Source: Halisarca cf. caerulea
Lineage: Eukaryota; Porifera; Demospongiae; Chondrillida; Halisarcidae
Assembly (NCBI GenBank): GCA_963170055.1
Contig: CAUJGJ010000397.1
Location: 10,481,801-10,496,800, forward strand
DNA length: 15,000 nt
Reading direction: 5' to 3'
Part shown: in pieces, positions 1-6,232 of the stretch
Position numbering within the stretch: the stretch's first letter is position 1
How the letters are laid out: the number at the start of each line of letters is the position of its first letter
Notes under the pieces: generated by a model
The model's input: the letters and a program-made list of their open reading frames with translations, nothing else
The model's database searches: none
Told to the model about the DNA's origin: nothing
Translations under genes and position numbers: made by a program

Positions 1-67
1 ACGGAAAACCGTAAAAACGTCAAGATGCCGGGACAAAACGCAAAGTGTCCAATTCAGCTTTTCTCCC

Positions 68-271
68 TCAATGATTCCACCTTAGCGCTTTTCTACAACG
101 GGGTATTATTCTGAGCGACAGGTTGACGTTTTTCTCTTGGAGCTTTCGGTGGACCTGATTAACGGTGGTTTCTTCCGTGAATTCGTCCGCTAGCTTTTGC
201 ACTAACCTGGTATCCTGCAACGACCCCCTGGACGCTCGCTTTCTTAAGATTCTACCCGTGAGACTATCCCT
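68..271 (-). pseudogene. transposase-like helix-turn-helix remnant
   Basis: A minus-strand frame of about 67 codons lies between a TAG upstream and a TGA at 68-70. It reads as a basic, helical segment: KRASRGSLQDTRLVQKLADE, then the TTVNQVHRKLQEKNV stretch, then LSLRIIPRCRKALRW. The order (basic linker, helix, 'V..RKL.EK.V.LS.RTI.R' helix) resembles the second helix-turn-helix of Tc1/mariner-like transposases. No catalytic domain follows inside the window and there is no start codon, so this would be a fragment. It lies downstream of the helicase exon on the same strand, probably as an insertion in an intron. The assignment rests on pattern only. Confidence 0.35.
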
Positions 272-599
272 CTACATATGCACTCTCTTGATGTGTCCAT
301 TCTGTCTTTCCGAAGATGATGCCTGATTATTGGAGCTCACACAAATGAAAGAACAAAAATCTATCTTTGTCACATTCGCCGAACTAACATCCTTTTTTTT
401 TAAGCTTGCTTATCAAAAGTACCATCTCACTTTAATGCCCAATGTTGGTCAGCTAATATGTGCGTGGAATTCTTTCGCAATTAACACAGTAGAACTGAAG
501 CAGCGCACTACGAAGAGAAAGACTAAAACGGAACGGAACGCTACAGAACTTCGTATTCGTTTTAACGAAAGCAAACGTGACCAAACTTTTGCCTCCTAC
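272..599. other. no gene seen; probable helicase intron
   Basis: This stretch follows the possible splice donor of the helicase exon. I looked for a DEAH-containing continuation of the helicase on the minus strand and saw none. The open frames present on both strands have no recognisable domain. Confidence 0.4.
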
Positions 600-1051
600 C
601 GTATCTGTATCAAAAATCCCTCTATGTCGCATCGTGTTGAGCATCTCAGGAGTCATAAATATAACCTGATAACCACCACGCGTGATATCGTCCAGTGTAT
701 CGGCGCTTCTTCTAGGTGCTGTACATGCTAAACCCATCCTTGAAAACCTTTCAATTTGATCATCAATCAAGCCGAGAAGAGGAGATATCACGACAATGAT
801 ACTTGGATGGTGAAATGGCACACCAAGGAATGTCTTCAACATGTCGACAACAATGGAAGCAGAGCGAAGCAAAGCGACTTTCCACTACCAGTCGGTAAGG
901 ATACGAACACATCTTTACCCTGTATAAAGGCAGCAACGGCTTTCCTTTGTTCGTCCTTTAAATCTGGATACCCAATCTTCTCTCCTGCATCTGAAACTAT
1001 CTGCTCAAACAAAGCCGCTTCTATCGCTTTCTTCAATATCGGGACATCCAT
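600..1051 (-). pseudogene. RecQ-like helicase, N-terminal part, frameshifted
   Basis: RecQ-type helicases are ATP-driven 3'-5' DNA unwinding enzymes. From the ATG at 1051 the frame reads a motif-0-like LKDEQRKAV (residues 31-39), then SLPTGSGKSLCFALLP with the Walker A PTGSGKS (residues 53-59). About base 849-856 the frame changes by one base. It continues in the neighbouring frame as VVDMLKTFLG, then IIVVISPLLGLIDDQI (motif Ia type) and QVIFMTPEML (motif Ib type). The shift falls inside a conserved block, so it is an indel or sequencing error rather than an intron. Homology ends near 600 at ACG|GTAGGA, a possible splice donor. The DEAH motif II and the whole second RecA lobe are not found down to base 1, so they lie beyond the window or are lost. 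The gene is divergent from the integrase at 1244. Confidence 0.75.
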
Positions 1052-1243
1052 ACTCGCTTCGCATGACTACATGTGACATTCTCATTAATATTCTAAAGTC
1101 TGCAATCTGATTGGTCGCAGCGGATCTCCTGCAGCACGCCAAGAAATTTGCAGATAGTCCCCAGACCCACTTCTTCGCCCAAATAAAATGGCGGGCGGAA
1201 GTGGGGCTGGGTACGAGACTAGTGACTTAAGTGTTAGTGTTAG
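1052..1243. promoter_or_regulatory. divergent promoter region, helicase / integrase
   Basis: This 192-bp gap separates two genes transcribed away from each other. It holds ATGGCGG (1188-1194, YY1-like) directly followed by CGGAAGTG (1196-1203, ETS-type core), and is more GC-rich than its surroundings. The same pair of motifs occurs at 11337-11408. Motif matches this short can occur by chance. The divergent layout is what makes a shared promoter plausible. Confidence 0.35.
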
Positions 1244-2476
1244 ATGAGCACATGGTGCTATTGGAATAAAATGGCTGAAGCAACTGGCAGTTGTGAGTTA
1301 CCCAGTATTCAAAAGGGATGTCCTCCAACAGTTGTTAGCCTAGAAGATGCTAAGTACCTGTTGTCACTAGGCATGTCCAAAACTAAAGTAGCTGAAATTT
1401 TAGGAATTTCAAGGCAAACACTGTACACCAAGTTCAAGGCCAGTGGCAATGCTGATTTTGAGAAGTACAGCCCTATTTTCGATCAATCTCTTGATTCTAC
1501 TCTGCGGAGAATAAAGGAAACTCATCCTAGTGATGGTGAAGTGATGATAGCAGGTCATCTCCTGTCTCAAGGCATTAGGGTACCCCGTTCACGTCTCCGT
1601 GCAAGTATCCATCGAGTTGACCCTGTGGGTACAGCAAAGCGAAGGAGTGTTGCTATCAAGAGAAGAACATATCATGTGTCACATTCAAATGAAGTGTGGC
1701 ACATAGATGGTAACCACAAGCTCATAAGGTGGCGCTTTGTTGTCCATGGAGGTATTGACGGTTTCTCACGCATTATTCCCTTTGTAAGATGCCACACCAA
1801 CAATCGCTCAGCCACTGTTTGTGGTGCCTTTAAAGTAGCTGTTCAACAATACGGTTTGCTGGACAAAGTACGTACAGACCATGGAGGAGAGAACATAGGA
1901 ATATGGAGTATGATGATGGAGGAACATGAGGGGAAAGAAAATTGTGTCATAACAGGTAGCTCAACCCATAATGAATGCATAGAAAGATTATGGCGTGACA
2001 TACATCGATCTGTTCTCGTGAATTTTGGCAATCTTTTCCGTACCCTAGAAGAAGAAGGTAAACTCGATCATCTTAATGAGGTTGATATCTATATACTGCA
2101 CTACATTTTCGTTTCCAAAATAAATGAAGCACTAACGTCTTTTGCTCAAGCATGGAATAACCACACAGTGTCAACAGAAAATAACCAGACACCTAATCAG
2201 ATGTTCGTTTCGGGAATGTTGTCAAACTTGCAAGGAGAAAGCAGTGGTTCAGAATTGGATGAAAACGAGTTCCCTTTTCAGCTCCAATCCAATGATGCTG
2301 TCAGTGTCCCTCGATGCACCTATATGCCTTGCCCATACCTGCTTGGGAATTTGGCAACAGAGATTGACCCATACATTTCTACAGCATGCCAACATCATGG
2401 AAAGTCGTTATATCTCAAAGCTATTGAATTATGTGGCAAACATCTTACACATGGTTGCAATGACTGTATTGGTTAA
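1244..2476 (+). CDS. integrase-core (DDE) transposase, IS3EU-like
   Basis: This is an intact frame of 410 codons with no stops. Residues 43-66 (MSKTKVAEILGISRQTLYTK) form a helix-turn-helix that would bind DNA. The catalytic core starts at VWHIDGNHKLIRWRFVVHGG. The acidic triad reads as D155 (WHIDG), D212 (RTDHGGEN) and E247 (NECIERLWRD). D212 and E247 are 35 positions apart, the spacing of the retroviral-type D,D(35)E fold. The family is the eukaryotic integrase-core type resembling bacterial IS3/IS481 (the rva_4-like core; Repbase IS3EU by my recollection), which cuts and joins transposon DNA ends in the nucleus. The first ATG is at 1244. A second at 1271, in AAAATGG context, matches the Kozak consensus better and would remove nine residues. 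The tail (residues 330-410) contains several Cys and His residues but no domain I recognise. It ends 124 bp from the convergent HECT gene. No terminal inverted repeats were found by eye, so the element's borders are unknown. Confidence 0.85.
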   Translation: MSTWCYWNKMAEATGSCELPSIQKGCPPTVVSLEDAKYLLSLGMSKTKVAEILGISRQTLYTKFKASGNADFEKYSPIFDQSLDSTLRRIKETHPSDGEVMIAGHLLSQGIRVPRSRLRASIHRVDPVGTAKRRSVAIKRRTYHVSHSNEVWHIDGNHKLIRWRFVVHGGIDGFSRIIPFVRCHTNNRSATVCGAFKVAVQQYGLLDKVRTDHGGENIGIWSMMMEEHEGKENCVITGSSTHNECIERLWRDIHRSVLVNFGNLFRTLEEEGKLDHLNEVDIYILHYIFVSKINEALTSFAQAWNNHTVSTENNQTPNQMFVSGMLSNLQGESSGSELDENEFPFQLQSNDAVSVPRCTYMPCPYLLGNLATEIDPYISTACQHHGKSLYLKAIELCGKHLTHGCNDCIG

Positions 2477-2540
2477 AGTTTATAAGTACTGTTACAGTAT
2501 ATTAAATGAAAGCAATAATTACTATTGTTAATACTGGCAA

Positions 2541-2562
2541 CTATACGTATGTATACGTATAG
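2541..2562. repeat. perfect 10-bp inverted repeat between convergent genes
   Basis: CTATACGTAT and ATACGTATAG are separated by two bases. The palindrome lies in the 124-bp gap between the 3' ends of the integrase and the HECT gene. Upstream of it, an ATTAAA hexamer near 2500 could serve polyadenylation of the integrase transcript. A role in 3'-end formation is inference. Confidence 0.55.
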
Positions 2563-2600
2563 CCGTCTATGAGTCTTAGAGTGAACTAGTAAAGGGCACT

Positions 2601-3259
2601 TCAGATACGTAAAAATCTGGGGCTATTGACAATACCAAAAGCCATTTTGTACCTGAATGCATCATAGCTTAGCCCCAGTGGTATAATGAGTACATTGGAG
2701 CATGTTGAGGCAATGGGGAATACCCCCTCACTTGTGAACTCTATGCTCGGGTCAGGTTGAAAGCCTGCTGGGGGGATTTCAAATGATCCTGTTACAAAGA
2801 TCAAAATATCTTGAAGTGTAAGAGAAAAATGCCCCCCTTCGTCTCTGTCAATGATAAGCCTGTCCTTGTTGTCAAATTCACTGAGGAAGGTAACCCAGTT
2901 GAATGCAGCTTCTTCTTCCCTTTCTCTGCTATTGGAGCCATGAGGTGGAAAGCAAGGTTCCAGCATGTCTTGCAGTACCATTGATGTGAGAGGTCCCACA
3001 GGCTTGGCAAAGAGTGGTAGGAAGAGGTGTGGGTGACGGTAGAAGAGGCTACAAACTTCAAGAGACTCAAGGCCAGAAACCAGCTGATCCAACTCTGCTT
3101 TGCACTGGTATATGCAATAATGTTTGACAATGCAAGAGATAATATCAGCTTTATCTTTCATCTTCGGATTCACCAGCATAACTCCACAATTTGACAAGAG
3201 ATCATACTCATCTTACAAAAGTGAGTGAAATTCATCCTCATTGACAGCTTCTTCAATCT
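2601..3259 (-). pseudogene. G2E3-like HECT E3 ligase, C-terminal exon
   Basis: HECT ligases accept ubiquitin on a cysteine near the C terminus and pass it to substrates. This exon begins after a good acceptor (cttctattatctag, minus strand) with IEEAVNEDEFHSLL and carries the C-lobe. DILIFVTGSFEIPPAGF is followed by VFPIASTCSNVLIIPL, in which the Cys of STC is the expected catalytic residue. The frame then ends with YDAFRYKMAFGIVNSPRF, the usual C-terminal helix. One in-frame TAA at 3213-3215 interrupts the exon between LHSLL and DEYDLLSNCG. The rest is open for 198 codons. It is the last exon of the gene whose upstream exons lie at 5358-5502, 5852-6164 and 6233-7384. The TAA marks it as a pseudogene copy unless it is a sequencing error. 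The HECT assignment is firm. G2E3-like is the nearest subfamily by recollection. Confidence 0.82.
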
Positions 3260-3544
3260 AGATAATAGAAGTAATGCAATGTCATATACATTACACATGC
3301 ATATAATTATATCAGTGTTCTCCCCAGCAATACTCAAGCATAGCTCTCTGCTATCCTTTAAAAGCAGAGCACCATGCCTTCACATAGTCGCTATTTTTTC
3401 AACTTGGAGGGCTATGCCTTCTATTTCTACAGGTTCTTTCCTGTGGGTGAAGCCACACAAGTGAGCCAATTCAGTGCTCCCTGGTGAAGCCATACAGGTG
3501 CCAATTTATTCACCTCTAGCACCAATTGGAGTTGTAGTGTCTAT
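3260..3544. other. HECT-gene intron sequence, start of nested insertions
   Basis: This stretch lies between the acceptor of the last HECT exon and the 939-bp TIR element. No coding sequence was recognised. It holds the proposed left end of a hAT-like element at 3313 (CAGTGTTCTCCCCAG). Confidence 0.4.
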
Positions 3545-3553
3545 GGTAGCAGC

Positions 3554-4492
3554 ATAGATTATATAAAACGTTACGGGATTGGAAACTCTAGTATTTATAT
3601 GTGTTATAACGTGTAGTCAGCAATAATAATTGTGATTAACCGAGAACCGTGCGTGTTGCAATTGCGTGGGCGTGAAGTAAGTTCTTTTCTGCTATTCGTT
3701 ATCGTTTTAGAGTGTTGTTGGTTTTCTATGTGTTATACTGTAGCGCATATTAATAATATCTATCCTTTCAGACCATTCAAGAAACTATAAATCTGTCCGA
3801 ATAAGAAGAAACCGCCATTAATAGCAAAATTGTCATTAGAACTTTGTGTACACAGTTTCGGAAACAGTGAACACCCAGTACAGCCAGAAAAGGCTTCAAT
3901 AAGTAGATCACGACTTAATGCACGAGATTACATGCTTACCGTCGCCTTTGAACAGTTTGGCTGGGTGATATTGACGTTAGAAAGCATTTTGCGCAGCTCT
4001 GCTTGTGTACACAATTTCTTCCGTAAACGACTTCCGATTATTTTCGTTCGAACGACAGTGGCTTCAGTATAAGTCCGTGTTCAATGTAATCACAGTATAC
4101 ATCGTCTAGATTTACGGAATAACCTACACAATTCGTAGTCAAACACGGAAGCCGAGCCATTCGTAACGGGTACGTTAATATTTTTGCTCTTGCCCGTCTG
4201 TTTGCGATGATGTCACCATTCGGCGAAATCTTTGTACGAAGAATCGATCTACCCGTTTCGATATTTAAGTTACATTTCGAAGCAATAGAAAAGATTTCAT
4301 GGTGAATAACTGCCTCTAAACTGTCCAAAAAGAAAGAAACGCTGGAAATTTCATCAATCGACGCCATTTTCACACCATATAAGGACACAAAAATTTGATT
4401 GGTCAATGACGTAACGAATTTGCACTTGCAACACGCATAGGTCATCATTGAAATCGGGAGTTTCCAATCCCGTAACGTTTTATATAATCTAT
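3554..4492. mobile_element. 939-bp TIR element with target-site duplication, Mutator-like size
   Basis: The first 35 bases (3554-3588, starting ATAGATTATATAAAACGTTA) are the exact reverse complement of 4458-4492. GGTAGCAGC occurs directly before (3545-3553) and directly after (4493-4501) the element. Because bases at the junctions are shared, the direct repeat can be read as 9 to 13 bp (ATGGTAGCAGCAT in full). Perfect 35-bp ends plus an exact direct repeat mean a recent DNA-transposon insertion. A 9-bp duplication is usual for Mutator-like elements, but no MULE transposase is present, so the superfamily is open. The element sits in a HECT-gene intron and carries a broken minus-strand reading frame (3760-4367). 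Confidence 0.85.
3760..4367 (-). pseudogene. unrecognised protein fragment carried in the TIR element
   Basis: From the ATG at 4367 (AAAATGGCG context) about 109 codons are open (MASIDEISSVSFFLDSLEAV.. to ..LKPLSFERK). A one-base shift near 4040 continues the sequence as IIGSRLRKKLCTQAELRKML and NVNITQPNCSKAT. An in-frame TAA at 3928-3930 follows, and the same frame runs on (SRALSRDLLIEAFSGCTGCS..) to a stop at 3760. KAT is followed by GTAAGC, so the TAA could instead lie in an intron. A plus-strand donor (GTAAGT near 3676) and acceptor (tatcctttcag, 3771) also exist. I do not recognise any domain. It could be a degraded transposase or a captured host gene piece. Confidence 0.4.
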
Positions 4493-4502
4493 GGTAGCAG
4501 CA

Positions 4503-4866
4503 TGCATTGAGGACTAGAAGCATACTGTGGATTGTAAAGCCTCACACTGTAAAATCACTATCCCTTATCTGTTAACCGAGGGGGGGCACTATGCCTTCAA
4601 AAAATCCTGGGGAGAACCCTACATATATATAAATATATACACTGACGATCATGCAAACCCATACTACGCACAGGTCGTATAAATGGTATATAACCACGCT
4701 GGTCACAGGGGTCACTTAAAATCAGATCTAGCAGCTAAACTTGTGGTTAGTGGCAAAGGAGAAGAAAGTTAACAAAGCTTGATCGGTGTCTAGCTCTCGA
4801 TCAATGTATATATTATATAAACCATGGCTGCCAGGTGTATTGCACACACATACAACCCTCAGTCTC
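4503..4866. other. intron sequence, no gene seen
   Basis: This stretch holds the right part of the proposed hAT-like remnant, a run of seven G at about 4581 and AT-rich repeats (4621-4640). It is part of the HECT-gene intron by position. No reading frame here matches a family I know. Confidence 0.4.
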
Positions 4867-4943
4867 GGTCATCGGAAGTTTGTGGATAGATATGCCCCAA
4901 GCCTAAGGCAAGAGGTATATCTATCCACAATCTTCCTGTGACC
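4867..4943. repeat. 77-nt stem-loop, 30-bp stem, 17-nt loop
   Basis: Bases 4867-4896 pair with 4914-4943 at 26 of 30 positions. The core is TGTGGATAGATAT against ATATCTATCCACA. The loop at 4897-4913 contains GCCTAAGGC. Size and shape resemble a miRNA precursor or the end of a small foldback transposon. It lies in the HECT-gene intron on either strand's reading. Nothing in the sequence decides between these. Confidence 0.55.
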
Positions 4944-4997
4944 TAGACGTTCAGGTATATAATTAATAATGTATTTAGTCATCATGATTGACTGACC

Positions 4998-5067
4998 ATT
5001 TTTAGGGGCTGCCACAGGCAGCCCCTATATTGTTTCAATTGGACTTCCAGTGTGTAATGCTCGTCCG

Positions 5068-5098
<31 letters not shown>

Positions 5099-5355
5099 GG
5101 ATTTTAAGAAACGTCTTATAATAGAGAATTTATATAATAGCAATAGAGAAGTATGAATTTATACAGGAATGATTTATAGGAATTGTTTTGAAAACAATTG
5201 CCAAATATGGTAATTGTTTTCAAAACAATTGTCCAGTTACAATAAACAGTATGTTCTATGAATGTTCAGTGGTGTACTTACACTCCAATCCTTTGCAAGT
5301 GATTCAAGTGCGTGGGGCGACAGCCCCCACGAGTTTTTAACTCAAATTACTTGTT
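4998..5355 (+). repeat. left copy of a 350-bp foldback repeat
   Basis: This segment and 5503-5851 are reverse complements of each other, roughly nine bases in ten identical by eye. Each copy has a GC-rich hairpin at its outer end (AGGGGCTGCC ACA GGCAGCCCC, 5004-5023) and a (TA)n run. It also has a double palindrome built from AATTGTTTTGAAAACAATT and its complement (about 5180-5230), and a second GC hairpin at the inner end (CGTGGGG..CCCCCACG, about 5311-5331). The inner end stops within two bases of the splice donor of a HECT exon. No transposase lies inside. Confidence 0.8.
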
Positions 5356-5357
5356 AC

Positions 5358-5502
5358 TTTAGCCACTATAACAGCTGCAGGTATGTCCTCAACAAACACG
5401 GTGTCTGTCTGTCCAAATATGTAATGAACAATGGTAGGTGCTAACCACTCTACACATGGTCCATTATTGAGTAGTGACAGTCTAAGCAACTGTCCAATGT
5501 AG
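5358..5502 (-). pseudogene. HECT E3 ligase, middle (N-lobe) exon
   Basis: The minus strand reads FYIGQLLRLSLLNNGPC then VEWLAPTIVHYIFGQ and VEDIPAAVIVAK. This is the middle of the HECT N-lobe of G2E3-like ligases, where the E2-binding subdomain begins. The 3' edge AAA|GTAACA is a possible donor in phase 0. It joins cleanly to IEEAVNEDEF of the exon ending at 3259, giving a continuous protein. The 5' edge has no acceptor. The missing residues seem to be those cut by the inserted repeat copy at 5503-5851: CAGCTA before it and TTCTACATTGG after it would read Q-L-F-Y-I-G if joined. The exon fills almost exactly the 147-bp space between the two inverted repeats. Confidence 0.75.
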
Positions 5503-5851
5503 AACAAGTAATTCGAGTTAAAAACTCGTGGGGGCTGCCGCCCCACGCACTCGAATCACTTGCAAAGCATTGGAGGGTAAGTGCACAGCTGAACATTCAT
5601 TGAACATACTGTTTATTGTAACTGGATGATTGTTTTGAAAACAATTGCCATATTTGGCAATTGTTTTCAAAACAATTCCTATAACTCATTCCTGTATAAA
5701 TTCATACTTCTCTATTACTATTATATAAATTCTCTATTATAAGACTTTTCTTCAAATCCATATTATATATATATATATATCGGACGAGCGTTACACACCG
5801 GAAGTCCAAACGAAAACAATATAGGGGCTGCCTGCGGCAGCCCCTAAAAAT
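5503..5851 (-). repeat. right copy of the 350-bp foldback repeat
   Basis: This is the reverse complement of 4998-5355. Its outer end (CCCCTAAAAAT, to 5851) carries the same GC hairpin (GGGGCTGCC TGC GGCAGCCCC, 5824-5844). It lies between two HECT coding pieces that would otherwise join in frame, so it appears to have inserted into coding sequence. Its first 45 bases in the gene's reading direction contain no GT, which argues against removal as an intron with borders at its ends. Any target duplication is no more than two or three bases and cannot be defined. Confidence 0.8.
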
Positions 5852-6164
5852 AGCTGTTTTTTTTGTCGCTAATCTATTATGTTTTGGCATACATTTGGAT
5901 TCAGGCCCCTCAAACAGCATGTTATTTGCAACAATCTCTGCAAATAGAAGCCAGAAAAATTCCCTTCTAGGCCCACCATCATCCTCTCATGGCTCCCCCA
6001 AGAATATGATCTTCAGATGCTGCAATGGTCTCCAGCCTACACGCTTCAAGGTCTGGATGGTATCGTTGAAGATGTGTTTTCGATGAACCGTTATTCTGCA
6101 TATGTCCTCATCATCTGGATTTAATATATTGGCTCTACGCTTCAACAACAATTTTCCAGCATCT
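5852..6164 (-). pseudogene. HECT E3 ligase, N-lobe start exon, with in-frame stop
   Basis: After a possible acceptor (tttgtag, 6165) the minus strand reads DAGKLLLKRRANILNPDDED, then RITVHRKHIFNDTIQTLKR, then LKIIFLGEP, then a TGA at 5987-5989. It goes on as EDDGGPRREFFWLLFAEIV and GPESKCMPKHNRLAT. The '.V.R..IF.DT' start, 'V.F.GEP..D.GGPRREFF' core and 'HN' motif are the hallmark N-lobe segment of HECT domains. The TGA stands where an Ala or similar residue is usual, so the copy is damaged. The reading frame is cut at 5851 by the inserted repeat. It joins the exon at 5358-5502 downstream and the STPR region upstream across an intron of about 70 bp. Confidence 0.8.
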
Positions 6165-6232
6165 CTACAAACATTGTATAAAGATAATATAATTCAGTAG
6201 GATAGAAACCAAGCTAGGTCAAAAAAACATAC

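Larger units (their letters stand above)
3313..4622. mobile_element. possible short hAT-like element split by a later insertion
   Basis: CAGTGTTCTCCCCAG at 3313 is mirrored by CTGGGGAGAACCC at 4607-4619. The similarity continues inward (left ..CTCAAGCATAG, right complement ..TTGAAGGCATAG). CAGTG-type termini are usual for hAT elements, which make 8-bp target duplications. The flanks here are both AT-rich but do not give a clear 8-bp match. If the 939-bp element inside and its target duplication are removed, about 360 bp remain, a typical MITE size. The ends are only partly conserved, so this is tentative. Confidence 0.35.

Noticed and set aside
330..731. 133-codon plus-strand open frame
   Set aside because: It is antisense to the helicase exon over much of its length, and its protein has no recognisable motif.
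756..1076. 106-codon plus-strand open frame
   Set aside because: It is the antisense shadow of the RecQ-like Walker A exon.
4872..4943. Rho-independent-type terminator reading of the 4867-4943 hairpin
   Set aside because: The surrounding genes are eukaryotic, no T-run follows the stem in either direction, and the hairpin is AT-rich.
5702..5920. 72-codon minus-strand open frame spanning the right foldback arm
   Set aside because: Only its first part is real HECT sequence. The rest reads through the inserted repeat.
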